From NCBI GenBank assembly GCA_017893485.1, contig CM030359.1, forward strand, positions 34,393,994 to 34,457,993: a stretch of DNA of 64,000 nucleotides, written 5' to 3'. The notes under the pieces are model-generated. The model was given only the letters and a program-made list of their open reading frames with translations. It had not been told where the DNA came from and did no database searches. This DNA comes from Hemerocallis citrina (taxonomy: Eukaryota > Streptophyta > Magnoliopsida > Asparagales > Asphodelaceae). Of this stretch, positions 49,259 to 59,286 are shown piece after piece; within the stretch, counting starts at the first letter, position 1; every line of letters starts with the position of its first letter. A program made the translations under genes and the position numbers.

Positions 49259-49355
49259 CTCTCGGTTGGAGAGTGTTTTTGACTCTTGGTTGTAGAGTCG
49301 GTGTCTTTTCACTCTTGGTTGAAGAGTGGGTCTGCTTTCTCTGGTTGAGAGAAAG
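49259..49355 (+). promoter_or_regulatory. Four tandem hairpins with loop GGTTG in E 5' LTR
   Basis: Stems around a constant GGTTG: CTCTC/GAGAG (49259-49273), GACTCT/AGAGTC (49281-49299, with T either side of the loop), CACTCTT/AAGAGTG (49310-49328) and CTTTCTCT/AGAGAAAG (49335-49355). The outer pair G-C of the second stem is C-G in the third, a compensatory change. The 3' LTR copy is at 57844-57940. Confidence 0.82.
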
Positions 49356-49883
49356 GACTACGGGTTAGACAAGGTTGTTGTCTTGAACGCCGTAGGGTAT
49401 TCTTGTATTTATTTTTCAAGAATAGTGGAAATCTCAAGTGGGTTGCTTGGGGACTGGATGTAGGTCGGGAGGACCGAACCAGGATATATCTTGTGTACTC
49501 TGTGATTGGTTGTCTTGTTTTTGCACTTACTTTTATTTATTGAAGTTCTGCAAATCTAGTCTGTACAGTCGACTCAGCTTCGTATTAGTCGACTGATCAG
49601 TCTTGTATCTGTTACTCTTTGTTTCTTCAGTCGCCTGGCTTATCTATTAGTCGACTGAACCGAGTTATTATATTTTCTTTGTTTGATATTATCAGTCGAC
49701 TGTCTCTCAGATAAGTCGACTGCATCGAGAGATTAAGTTTCTTTTAATTTGGCTATATCTGTCGACTGGTTCCCAACTAGGTCGACTGTGCCGAGAAAAA
49801 TAATTTTATTCCGCAATTTATTTTCATTAACACTATTCACCCCCCCTCTAGTGTTTGTTGCTTAGCCTACAGGATCCAACACT

Positions 49884-49895
49884 TGGTATCAGAGC
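49884..49895 (+). other. E primer binding site (initiator tRNA-Met)
   Basis: TGGTATCAGAGC, the standard Ty1 PBS complementary to initiator tRNA-Met, two bases after the LTR. Confidence 0.93.
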
Positions 49896-49908
49896 AAGGT
49901 TACAGGCA

Positions 49909-51726
49909 ATGGCAACTACATCAAATACTAATCAGTACCATGAAGGACAATCTACACAACGACCACCACTATTTGATGGAACAAACTATAACTATTGGAA
50001 GTGCCGAATGCGAATCTATCTCCAATCAATCAACTACGAGATATGGCAAATGACAGAGACGGAACATACTGCTCCTACCATTCCATATGCACAATGGAAT
50101 GATGATCAAAAGAGTCAGACTATGAACAATGCCAAAGCAATGAATGCTTTATTCTGTGCACTGACGAAGGAAGAATTCAACCGTGTATCCAATGCTACAA
50201 CCGCATATCAAATTTGGCATACACTCGAGGTAACACATGAAGGAACGAATAAAGTAAAAGAATCTAAAATTTCTGTTCTTGTCCACAGGTTTGAAATGTT
50301 CAGAATGAAGGACAATGAGACTGTGTCTGAGATGATTACAAGATTCACAGACATTACCAACTCTCTTGTGGCGCTTGGAAAGACTTATACTCAAGCAGAG
50401 ATGGTCAGAAAAGTTCTACGAGCACTCACTCCAGAGTGGGAAAAGAAAACCACAGCAATAGAAGAGGCAAATGACTTGTCAACACTTACTCTCGAGAATC
50501 TTGTTGGTAATCTCATGGCATATGAGGTTCAACTTGAAGATCGAAAGAAAGATACTGAATCACACCAAGCAAAGAAGAAATCATTGGCTTTTAAAGCCAT
50601 GACTGACTCAGAAGATGAGGAAGAAGATGAAGAAGAAATAGCAATGTTCACTCGGAGATTCAAGAAGTTCTTAAAGAAGGGTAAGTTTCATTCTAAGAGT
50701 AAAGATTCTAATGACCCTCCTACATGTTTCAGGTGCAATAAAATAGGTCACATGAAGAAGGACTGTCCCTTAGAAAATACAAAGAACAAGGGAAAAACAT
50801 CCAACTTCAAAAAAGACAAATATTCAAAGAATAAATTTGCTAAGAACAAAAAGGCGTATCAAGCCACATGGGATGATAGCGATTCATCTTCCGAAGAAGA
50901 AACGGATGAAAATAACGAAGTGGCAAATATATGCTTTATGGCTGCACAAGAACATGTAAGTAATGATTATGATTCTGAAGATCTTCTTGATGCATTTAAT
51001 GAAATATTCCAAGAATTAAAGAAAGAAAAGATTAGAGTTAAGAATCTTGAGAAAGTGAATCAAACACTTAATCAAGAAAATCTTAACCTTGATAAGGAAG
51101 TAAAATCCTTAAATTCTCGTCTTGCAAGTCTAGATACTGATCTTGAAACTCTCAAAAAGAATTATGAAGAGATTTCAAAGAATGTATCTAAGTTTAACAA
51201 AGGCAAAGAGAATTTAAATGATATGCTTCATCATCAAGTTGCATCTAGTCATAAATTTGGACTTGGTTTCAAGAAATCTTCTATAAAAGAATCTCCTGTT
51301 TTAAACACTAGTAAGACTAAGTCAGCATCTATTTCTAGTGTTACACACAAGTTATATGATTTCTTTGCAAAACCACAGGTTGTTAAATTCAGTGATAAAA
51401 GTGATACTAACGTTCGGTTAAGTCGACTGAACCATAGCACCAGTCGTCTGTCCAGAGAAAGTGGATCTCATTCCACGGGATCAAAACCTCTTATAAGTCG
51501 ACCTAGTGCATCTACCAGTCGACTGATACATACCAACAGTCGACTGATAAACACTGGTAAGTCGACTGGACAGAACAAACTAGTATGGGTTCCAGTCAAT
51601 ATTAATCAGAATGATAGAATTGCTTATATCAATTCTTATATGCTGAATGTATGTACTTCTACCAATTATATTCCTGCTTATGGAGGAAGATCAAACTCTT
51701 CATGGGTTTGGTTTCCCCCAAACTAA
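49909..51726 (+). CDS. E Gag protein
   Basis: 605 codons from the ATG just after the PBS. The frame is open from 49855, but that earlier ATG lies in the LTR. The Gag forms the cytoplasmic particle. The N-terminal region FDGTNYNYWKCRMRIYLQS and the later GTNKVKESKISVLVHRFEMF are the Ty1 gag (UBN2-type) fold. Zinc knuckle CFRCNKIGHMKKDC (CX2CX4HX4C) is at about residues 273-286. An acidic stretch (DEEEDEEE) precedes it and a Lys-rich stretch follows. Residues about 365-440 look like a coiled coil (VKSLNSRLASLDTDLETLKK). Near residues 505-560 the protein reads Ser/Arg/Leu/Thr-rich because several GTCGAC motifs are translated there. It ends TAA without reaching protease. Confidence 0.9.
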   Translation: MATTSNTNQYHEGQSTQRPPLFDGTNYNYWKCRMRIYLQSINYEIWQMTETEHTAPTIPYAQWNDDQKSQTMNNAKAMNALFCALTKEEFNRVSNATTAYQIWHTLEVTHEGTNKVKESKISVLVHRFEMFRMKDNETVSEMITRFTDITNSLVALGKTYTQAEMVRKVLRALTPEWEKKTTAIEEANDLSTLTLENLVGNLMAYEVQLEDRKKDTESHQAKKKSLAFKAMTDSEDEEEDEEEIAMFTRRFKKFLKKGKFHSKSKDSNDPPTCFRCNKIGHMKKDCPLENTKNKGKTSNFKKDKYSKNKFAKNKKAYQATWDDSDSSSEEETDENNEVANICFMAAQEHVSNDYDSEDLLDAFNEIFQELKKEKIRVKNLEKVNQTLNQENLNLDKEVKSLNSRLASLDTDLETLKKNYEEISKNVSKFNKGKENLNDMLHHQVASSHKFGLGFKKSSIKESPVLNTSKTKSASISSVTHKLYDFFAKPQVVKFSDKSDTNVRLSRLNHSTSRLSRESGSHSTGSKPLISRPSASTSRLIHTNSRLINTGKSTGQNKLVWVPVNINQNDRIAYINSYMLNVCTSTNYIPAYGGRSNSSWVWFPPN

Positions 51727-51779
51727 TATGTTTTGGACCCAATAAAAAGGGTACCATATTTACCTCAAATGTTTTATAG

Positions 51780-54700
51780 GTACCCAAGAAAGAACGCTGG
51801 ATATTAGACAGCGGATGTTCAAAACACATGACAGGGCATGCCAACTTACTATCCACCATTCAGAATATAGATGGAGGAACCGTCACCTTTGGAGATAACA
51901 ACAAAGGCAAAGTCATCGGTATTGGCATGGTCGGTAAAATATCTAACCCTATTATAGAAAATGTACTTTTAGTTAATGGTTTAAAGCATAATCTCTTAAG
52001 TATTAGTCAATTGTGTGATAAAGGTTATAAAATAGTTTTTGAAAAAGATGCATGCTTAATTTATGATTCTACTATGGAAAAAGTTATTTTTCAAGGTTGT
52101 CGCAAAAACAATATTTATGAATTATGTTTGAATGCAATTGATTTTTCAAATGATTTTTGTTTGATAGCCTCTAACAATGAATCTTGGTTATGGCATAGAA
52201 AATTTGGACATGTGAACATGAAAAATCTCTCAAAATTATCTAAATATAACCTAGTTAAAGGACTGCCAAAATTATCCTTTAAAAAGGATAAGTTATGTGA
52301 TGCATGTCAACTAGGAAAACAAATCAAATCCACTTTTAAAACAAAAGATGTAATCTCTACAAGTAGGCCACTTGAATTAATTCATATGGATTTATTTGGT
52401 CCTACTAGAGTTGCTTCTTTAAATAAAAGTAGATATGTGTTTGTTTTAGTAGATGATTTTTCAAGATTTACTTGGACATTCTTTTTAAAACATAAAAATG
52501 ATGCTTTTGAAGAATTTGCACATTTTTGTAAACGTGTTCAAAATCAAAGATCTCTAACCATAGTCACTATTAGAAGTGATCATGGTGGAGAATTTGAAAA
52601 TGAAACATTTACAGAATATTGCAACAAGAATGGTATAACACATTCATTTGCATTTCCTAGAGCTTCACCACAAAATGGTGTGGTTGAAAGAAAGAATAGG
52701 ACTTTGCAAGAATGCGCACGTACTATGCTTGTTGAAAGCAATCTACCAAAGCATTTTTGGGCTGAAGCTGTTGCTACAGCTTGTTATGTTTTGAATAGAA
52801 TTCTTCTAAGACCTAAACTAAAGAAGACTTGTTACGAGTTATTTTTTAATAAAATTCCTAAAGTCTCTTACTTTAAAACATTTGGTTGTAAGTGTTTTAT
52901 TCTAAACACAAAAGATAATCTAGACAAATTTGATCCTAGATCTAATGAGGGTATCTTTTTAGGATACTCAAATAGGAGTAAAGCATATAGAATTTTCAAT
53001 AAGTCTACTATGACCATTGAAGAATCAATGCATGTTACATTCGATGAATCCTTACCTTCATCAACATTAAATAAGGATGATGAAACTGATTTATCACCTT
53101 TAGATAATGTGATTACATCCTTAGAGCAAACTAATCTATCTGATAAGTCGACTGATAAAGTCTCCAAGTCGACTGACTTAAACCAGTCGACTGAAGAACA
53201 AGTCAAGTCGACTGATCCGATTGTGATATCTTCAACTTTACCAAAGTCATTCGTTGAAGTTAAAGATCATCCTCATGACTTAATAATTGGTGACATCTCC
53301 CATGGTATTCAGACACGCTCGCATATTAATATGATCTCTCATACAGCATTCTTGTCAGATTTTGAACCAAAGAATATACAAGAAGCTTGTGAGAATGAAT
53401 ATTGGGTGAATGCCATGCAAGATGAACTAAACCAATTTGTAAGAAATGATGTATGGGATTTAGTTCCTAGACCTCCTGATCAGACTATCATTGGTACCAA
53501 ATGGGTATTCAAGAATAAGTTAGATGAATCAGGACAAGTTGTAAGGAACAAGGCTAGATTAGTTGCCCAAGGATATAATCAAGAAGAAGGTATAGATTTT
53601 GATGAAACATATGCTCCTGTTGCTAGACTAGAATCTATTCGTATTTTATTATCTTTTGCTTGTTTTATGAATTTTATACTTTATCAAATGGATGTGAAAA
53701 GTGCCTTTCTTAATGGGTTCATTAAGGAAAATGTTTATGTTAAACAACCACCAGGTTTTGAACATGAACAATTTCCAGATCATGTTTATAAATTGAAAAA
53801 GGCTTTATACGGTCTTAAACAAGCACCTCGTGCTTGGTATGATCGTCTGAAAACTTTTCTTTTAGAAACAGGATTTGAAATAGGTAAAGTAGACACTACT
53901 TTGTTTATCAAAAGAGTTAAGAATGATATCTTAATCATACAAATATATGTTGATGATATAATTTTTGGTTCTACTAATAATAATCTATGTCAAGAATTTG
54001 CTAATACCATGAAAAATGAATTTGAGATGAGTCACATGGGTGAACTCAATTATTTCCTTGGATTGCAAATTAAACAATCTTCAAATGGCATATTTATCAA
54101 TCAAGGCAAATATGCAAAGGAATTACTCAAACGTTTTCACATGGATAGTACTAGTAGTAAATCCACACCTATGGCTACTACTACTACTCTTGACAAAGAT
54201 TTATTAGGTAAGAGTGTTGATCAAAAACTCTATCGAGGTATGATTGGTTCACTCTTATATATTACTGCAAGTAGACCAGATATTATGTTCAGCGTATGTT
54301 TATGTGCTAGATATCAATCTAGTCCTAAAGAATCTCATTTAAAAGCAGTGAAACGAATTTTAAGATATATTAAAGGCACATCTGAATATGGTTTATTTTA
54401 TCCACGCACCGATATTTTTCAACTTTTGTCTTATAGCGATGCCGATTTTGCTGGAAGCAAAACTGATCGCAAGAGTACTAGTGGTACATGTCACTTTTTG
54501 GGACATTCCCTAGTATCTTGGTGCAGTAAAAAGCAAAATTCTGTATCCCTATCAACCACAGAAGCTGAATATATTGCTGCAAGTTTAGCATGCGCTCAAA
54601 TTTTATGGATGAAACAAACTTTGTTAGATTATGGTATTTCATTTGAGAAACCCTCAATTATGTGTGATAATACCAGTGCAATTAATCTATCTAAAAATCC

Positions 54701-54899
54701 GATTCAACATTCACGTACAAAACATATTGATATTCGACATCATTTTCTACGTGATCATGTTTTAAAAGGAGATATATCTTTAGACTTTATCTCTACTGAT
54801 CAACAAGTAGCAGATATATTTACCAAGCCCCTTAAAGAAGAAACTTTTATCAAGTTAAGAAGAGAACTTGGAATTTGTGATTTTATTGATATTTGTTGA
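51780..54899 (+). CDS. E Pol polyprotein: protease, integrase, RT, RNase H
   Basis: Open from codon 51780 for about 1040 residues. The first ATG is 51828, after the protease active site, so translation must come from gag by frame change and read-through of the TAG at 51777-51779, or this copy is defective. Protease [13 protein letters not shown] near residue 8. Integrase zinc region [10 protein letters not shown]...CDACQLGKQ about 137-180. Core Asp in HMDLFGP (about 201) and SDHGGEF (about 266), and Glu in [11 protein letters not shown] (about 302). RT from [13 protein letters not shown] (about 573) through the catalytic YVDDIIFGS (about 723). RNase [19 protein letters not shown] (about 885) and [11 protein letters not shown]. 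It ends FIDIC. Two pairs of GTCGAC motifs lie in the integrase-RT linker (53147-53212), giving KSTD repeats. Confidence 0.92.
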   Translation, partial: VPKKERWILDSGCSKHMTGHANLLSTIQNIDGGTVTFGDNNKGKVIGIGMVGKISNPIIENVLLVNGLKHNLLSISQLCDKGYKIVFEKDACLIYDSTMEKVIFQGCRKNNIYELCLNAIDFSNDFCLIASNNESWLWHRKFGHVNMKNLSKLSKYNLVKGLPKLSFKKDKLCDACQLGKQIKSTFKTKDVISTSRPLELIHMDLFGPTRVASLNKSRYVFVLVDDFSRFTWTFFLKHKNDAFEEFAHFCKRVQNQRSLTIVTIRSDHGGEFENETFTEYCNKNGITHSFAFPRASPQNGVVERKNRTLQECARTMLVESNLPKHFWAEAVATACYVLNRILLRPKLKKTCYELFFNKIPKVSYFKTFGCKCFILNTKDNLDKFDPRSNEGIFLGYSNRSKAYRIFNKSTMTIEESMHVTFDESLPSSTLNKDDETDLSPLDNVITSLEQTNLSDKSTDKVSKSTDLNQSTEEQVKSTDPIVISSTLPKSFVEVKDHPHDLIIGDISHGIQTRSHINMISHTAFLSDFEPKNIQEACENEYWVNAMQDELNQFVRNDVWDLVPRPPDQTIIGTKWVFKNKLDESGQVVRNKARLVAQGYNQEEGIDFDETYAPVARLESIRILLSFACFMNFILYQMDVKSAFLNGFIKENVYVKQPPGFEHEQFPDHVYKLKKALYGLKQAPRAWYDRLKTFLLETGFEIGKVDTTLFIKRVKNDILIIQIYVDDIIFGSTNNNLCQEFANTMKNEFEMSHMGELNYFLGLQIKQSSNGIFINQGKYAKELLKRFHMDSTSSKSTPMATTTTLDKDLLGKSVDQKLYRGMIGSLLYITASRPDIMFSVCLCARYQSSPKESHLKAVKRILRYIKGTSEYGLFYPRTDIFQLLSYSDADFAGSKTDRKSTSGTCHFLGHSLVSWCSKKQNSVSLSTTEAEYIAASLACAQILWMKQTLLDYGISFEKPSIMCDNTSAINLSKNPIQHSRTKHIDIRHHFLRDHVLKGDISLDFISTDQQVADIFTKPLKEETFIKLRRELGICDFIDIC

Positions 54900-55381
54900 A
54901 AATCACTCTGTTAAGTCGACTGTGTTTTGAATCAGTCGACTGCACTGAATTGTTATATATACGTATTTTGTTCTCGACTAAGTCGACTGATTATCAATCC
55001 AGTCGACTGGTCAGCAGATATAAGATGTTATTTTCTTCTCGACTCAGTCGACTGATATATCATACCAGTCGACTATCGCAAGATCAATCTGTCTTCAGCG
55101 ACTATTCATCACAAATTTTGAGATAAAAACTTTTCACTATCTCACCCGTGACAACCCTATCTGACCGTTGATTTCCATTTCCTTTAATCTGAGCCGTCTA
55201 TTCACTGTTAAAAACCCCTTTTCCTGCCCCTCTTTCTTACCGATCTCCTATTTTGCCCCAATTTCAAAACCCTAGTTTTTTGAAGAAGGAGCAAGTCGAC
55301 TCAAATTTGCTGCTGGTGCTCGCCTCTGTTCTGATCTTTTGTTTTTCTTTGGTATAATCTCTATCCCTGTCTCTCTCTCTA
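54900..55381 (+). other. E spacer between pol and the extra ORF, with three motif pairs
   Basis: Non-coding. GTCGAC pairs at 54915/54935, 54982/55002 and 55047/55068, and a lone AAGTCGACTC near 55293. CT-rich before the next ATG (CTCTCTCTCTAATGG), as in a leader or promoter region. Confidence 0.7.
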
Positions 55382-56470
55382 ATGGCACCCAAAAGATCTA
55401 AGCGGACTCATGAGGGTAGCTCTTCTTCTCAAGACTACACTCAATATTTATTGAGTCCAGATCTTATTGACCAATGGTACCTCATTTGTACCATTTCCAT
55501 CTTCCCTGGAAGATTTGTCAACTTTAATAATCTTGCCCCTTTCAATCTCATTCCTTTATTTCAAAATAGCAGTCTTTATGATTTTCTCTCTTTAGAAAAC
55601 CAACCCAACTATTATCCTCAACTAATCTATTTGTTTTACACAAATATGATAGTTGTACAAAAACCCAATGGGAATGTTCTTATCCGTTCGTCTGTGAAGA
55701 ATGTCAAAATGACACTCACACCGTCTAGGATAAATGAAATTTTAGGAATTGATGATGGAGGTATATTTCTTGATGACATTGTTTTAGATAATGCCTCAAT
55801 TTTGTCTAAAATCTTTTTACCTCATCATGGTCCTCCAATGACAAGTAAAAATATTCAACCAATTGCAAAGCTTGTAGCTAGAATATTAACGTATAACATC
55901 CTTCCCAAAAAGGGTAGTTATGACCACTATTCTCTAGAACTACAAAAAGCTGTGTATGCAATTTTTGGTAAAATTGATATCAATTGGGGTCATGTCATTT
56001 TTTCTCAACTTCAGCATCACACTCACTTTCTACCTTTTGGTGGCTTTCTCACTAGAGTCTTTCTTGCTTTTAGCGTTGATCTCGATTCCGAGACCAATGT
56101 TGTTTCTCATTATGATTTCTTCGATCGTGCTAGCCTCGCACGTATGAAGCTTGTTGATAACCCTCCTAGCTCTCCACCTCCTTCTCAAGCACCTTTAGGT
56201 TCGTCTGCTAGACCTTCTGCCTCGTCTAGTTCATCTCTTCCCAACGCCAACTATGATGATCCACGTACCATGTATGAATGTGTCAACTACCTTATGAAAC
56301 ATTCACAGACTGTGGATACACATCTTCACACCCTTGATTCCAGACTTGATTCTTTTGATTCCCAACTCCACCACATTGATACCAAGATTGACAACCTCAC
56401 CAATCTCTTCACCTCTCAATTTCATCCTTCTTCTCATGGTGATGATGAAGACTCGGATGAAGACGATTGA
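55382..56470 (+). CDS. E extra ORF downstream of pol (putative plant transposon-protein domain)
   Basis: 362 codons in the place where SIRE-type elements may carry an env-like gene. The body (YLLSPDLIDQWYLICTISIF, VKMTLTPSRINEILGIDDGG, QLQHHTHFLPFGGFLTRVF) resembles the globular domain found in many plant retroelement ORFs, annotated as a putative plant transposon protein. I recognise it only by general similarity. I see no signal peptide or clear membrane span, so an envelope role is not supported. Residues about 265-290 are Ser/Pro-rich. About 305-345 is a heptad-like region (LHTLDSRLDSFDSQLHHIDTK), probably a coiled coil for oligomerisation. The C-terminus is acidic (DDEDSDEDD), and the N-terminus starts MAPKRSKRTHEG, possibly a nuclear signal. 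The frame is undamaged, which suggests recent use. Confidence 0.72.
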   Translation: MAPKRSKRTHEGSSSSQDYTQYLLSPDLIDQWYLICTISIFPGRFVNFNNLAPFNLIPLFQNSSLYDFLSLENQPNYYPQLIYLFYTNMIVVQKPNGNVLIRSSVKNVKMTLTPSRINEILGIDDGGIFLDDIVLDNASILSKIFLPHHGPPMTSKNIQPIAKLVARILTYNILPKKGSYDHYSLELQKAVYAIFGKIDINWGHVIFSQLQHHTHFLPFGGFLTRVFLAFSVDLDSETNVVSHYDFFDRASLARMKLVDNPPSSPPPSQAPLGSSARPSASSSSSLPNANYDDPRTMYECVNYLMKHSQTVDTHLHTLDSRLDSFDSQLHHIDTKIDNLTNLFTSQFHPSSHGDDEDSDEDD

Positions 56471-56978
56471 AGATTTTATTTTTTTTTCTCTTATGTACTT
56501 TTTAATGGACTTATTTCTGTATGCAACTTTCTATTAGTCTCCTTTCTATGAAAAAGATGGTTATTTTGTGTTTTTTGATGATTACAAAGGGGGAGAGATA
56601 TCTGAGTTATATCTGAGTTATATTTATGCTTGCTTATAACTGCTTGCTTATATTATCTGTGTTTTTATCATTATTTGTGTTATTTTTGGCTGTTGATGTG
56701 TTTTTATCATTATTATCTGTGTTATTTTTGGCTGTTGAAAATCTCTGGTCAGTCGACTGCTACTAATACTCAGTACTAATGCTACTAATGCTACTATATA
56801 TGTACTTACCATTTTTTTTACTGATCAGTCGCCTGCCAGTTGACACAGTCGCCTGATATGTGTTTTAAAGAAAATGCATTCTGTGTTTTTAATAGGGGGA
56901 GCATATCCTTACTGTGCCTATATACATATTATCTGTTATTATCAGCTATTGTGTTGTCATCATCAAAAAGGGGGAGAA
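56471..56978 (+). other. E 3' region with several PPT-like tracts
   Basis: Non-coding. Purine tracts ACAAAGGGGGAGAG (about 56583-56596), ATAGGGGGAGCA (about 56891-56902) and the PPT AAAAAGGGGGAGAA adjoining the 3' LTR. One motif pair of the GTCGCC variant is at 56828/56848 and a single GTCGACTGC near 56752. Confidence 0.75.
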
Positions 56979-58467
56979 TGTTGATTCTTGATTTTGATGA
57001 TCACAACACAGTGCAACATGTGTTTATATTATACAGCTAACAATGCAGTGTTCATATCAAAAGACAATTCTAGCTGAACAAATGCACAAGCTTTCAAGGA
57101 TACAGCTCAAGACAAGGATCAAGACTTTACTCAAAACAAGGATCAAAGATTCAACTCAAGACCCAAAGCTCAAATGTGTTATATTGTTGTGTCTTGTAAA
57201 CATTGTAATGTACTTCCCTGTTGAGTCTTTAGTCTGATGTAAAGCCTTGTCAACACACACACACACACTTAACAATTTCATATTGTGTGTCTCTAAAAAA
57301 AAAAACCCCTCAAAATAAGTCAAAACAGTTTGAAGAATTTTAGCTTTTAAGTACCAGTCGACTTAAGCCTATGCCAGTCGACTGATAAGTACGAAACTGT
57401 TTAAAATTATTCAAACTCTGATCAGTCGACTCATATGGCAACCCAGTCGACTGATCGAGAGCTTTTTGACCGTTTTCTGATTTTCAAAAACGAACTTTTT
57501 CAAATTCAAACGGTTTGATCCGTTGGTTGACAGTTATGTAACTGCTTTCCAACGTTCAGAAGTACAAAACTCTTTATATAGAGTTTCTTCTCAAACAGAA
57601 ACACTTACTTGACTTACTTGATTTTCTGACATAAACACCCGAGTACTCTTGAGAAAAATTTAAGTGATTTTCTGTGAAGAACAAAGCCTTCAAGTTCACA
57701 TACTTTGGTTCTCTACACTCAGTCCAGTATAGCATTGAATTCGCTTTGGACTGAGTATAGAAGTCAACCTAATTCTTTAGCCACGTGCATCAACACATAC
57801 AACAAGGCTATAGGTTGATTGTAAAATTCCTCTTGTACTCTTGCTCTCGGTTGGAGAGTGTTTTTGACTCTTGGTTGTAGAGTCGGTGTCTTTTCACTCT
57901 TGGTTGAAGAGTGGGTCTGCTTTCTCTGGTTGAGAGAAAGGACTACGGGTTAGACAAGGTTGTTGTCTTGAACGCCGTAGGGTATTCTTGTATTTATTTT
58001 TCAAGAATAGTGGAAATCTCAAGTGGGTTGCTTGGGGACTGGATGTAGGTCGGGAGGACCGAACCAGGATATATCTTGTGTACTCTGTGATTGGTTGTCT
58101 TGTTTTTGCACTTACTTTTATTTATTGAAGTTCTGCAAATCTAGTCTGTACAGTCGACTCAGCTTCGTATTAGTCGACTGATCAGTCTTGTATCTGTTAC
58201 TCTTTGTTTCTTCAGTCGCCTGGCTTATCTATTAGTCGACTGAACCGAGTTATTATATTTTCTTTGTTTGATATTATCAGTCAACTGTCTCTCAGATAAG
58301 TCGACTGCATCGAGAGATTAAGTTTCTTTTAATTTGGCTATATCAGTCGACTGGTTCCCAACTAGGTCGACTGTGCCGAGAAAAATAATTTTATTCCGCA
58401 ATTTATTTTCATTAATACTATTCACCCCCCCCTCTAGTGTTTGTTGCTTAGCCAACAGGATCCAACA
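56979..58467 (+). repeat. Element E 3' LTR
   Basis: 1489 bp, nearly identical to 48392-49881. One GTCGAC became GTCAAC near 58282, and another site is GTCGAC with CAG before it, where the 5' LTR has CTG. Confidence 0.95.
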
Positions 58468-58472
58468 CATAG

Positions 58473-59281
58473 TTGGGTAGATTGAAACCGTAGTCATGTA
58501 ATGCTTATATTCTTCTCAATGCTACTCTATTACTTATTGATTAAACCTGATTGTATTGGTATAGAATTATAATATCAATCAAACTTGTTCAGAAGTTCTA
58601 AGAGCAGTCGACTGAGAGTGACAGCAAGTCGACTGCCATGCAGAACCTGAGATTATCAAGTTTGCGTATTATAAATCTGAATCTGTTATATGAGCATAGA
58701 GACGACCCGTTTCTCGTGCTCATAGCTTGTAACACAGGAATCTTTAGGGGTTCTTGGTTTAATCAACTTGAAGGATCTAGATCTGATACCAATTTCTAGA
58801 ACTTCGAGTGTTTGTTCGTTTCCATTGTTCCTATGCTTTCTTTGAGTGCAACTTAGTAGATACCATGCTAAATACTTAAGGAAAAAAACGAATTAGAGTA
58901 GATACCATACCTAATTCTTGGCCTAGGGAAATATTAACTTTAAGGAGTAGATACCATGCCCTTAAAGGAACAAACATGAGTGATTAGAGTAGTGTAGAAG
59001 GTGACTTAGCATTCTTGACTATAGGTAGAAATTAAAGCCCAACTACTTCATAGATATTTGTGATTCAGAACCACTTGATCTAGTTTTTAATCTTTTCATT
59101 TCTTTTAGAACAACACTTTATGATCTTTATTTTTGTTTTATTGATTAGTAAGTTAAGTACTACAATCTCTGTGGAATCAACCCTTACTTTTCACTACGCT
59201 TCTATAAACGATTCGTACACTTGCGAGGTTTTAATTTGTGTCTAGTTTATCTATTTATTTAGATAGCTGGATTTCACAACA
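58473..59281 (+). repeat. D1 3' LTR, right part
   Basis: 809 bp completing the 1614-bp LTR after E. It holds the GTCGAC pair near 58606/58627 and the hairpin array 58853-58967, and ends CACAACA before ATACT. Confidence 0.95.
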
Positions 59282-59286
59282 ATACT

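Larger units (their letters stand above)
48392..49881 (+). repeat. Element E 5' LTR
   Basis: TGTTGATTC...CCAACA, 1490 bp. TATA at 48988-48996. GTCGAC pairs start at 48772, 48840, 49568, 49630 (first site GTCGCC), 49695 and 49761. A four-hairpin array is at 49259-49355. Confidence 0.95.
48392..58467 (+). mobile_element. Element E: SIRE/Maximus-type Ty1 retrotransposon, 10,076 bp
   Basis: LTRs of about 1490 bp (48392-49881, 56979-58467) differ by four substitutions and two homopolymer length changes. Target duplication CATAG (48387-48391 and 58468-58472). The PBS TGGTATCAGAGC matches initiator tRNA-Met. Pol has the Ty1 order protease, integrase, RT, RNase H. Large size, a gag with a coiled-coil tail, an extra ORF after pol and a PPT reading AAAAAGGGGGAGAA fit the SIRE/Maximus lineage. 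It is the youngest or joint youngest insertion, placed in D1's 3' LTR. Gag and pol lie in different frames with a TAG between them. Confidence 0.95.
28876..59281 (+). mobile_element. Element D1: Athila-lineage Ty3 retrotransposon, defective, 10.2 kb own length
   Basis: LTRs of 1614 bp lie at 28876-30489 and, split by E, at 47587-48391 plus 58473-59281. The target duplication ATACT is perfect (28871-28875 and 59282-59286). A tRNA-Asp-type PBS follows the 5' LTR and a G-rich PPT precedes the 3' LTR. The order gag, protease, RT, RNase H, integrase and the motif GGGAGGCAACCCAA downstream of pol are Athila hallmarks. Pol is broken by frameshifts and stops. D2 inserted in RNase H and E in the 3' LTR. 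The LTRs differ by about 19 substitutions (about 1.2%), so D1 is older than both of its guests. Confidence 0.94.

Noticed and set aside
55382..56470. Envelope gene in element E
   Set aside because: The position fits, but there is no signal peptide, membrane span or cleavage motif, and the protein looks soluble with a coiled coil and an acidic tail.
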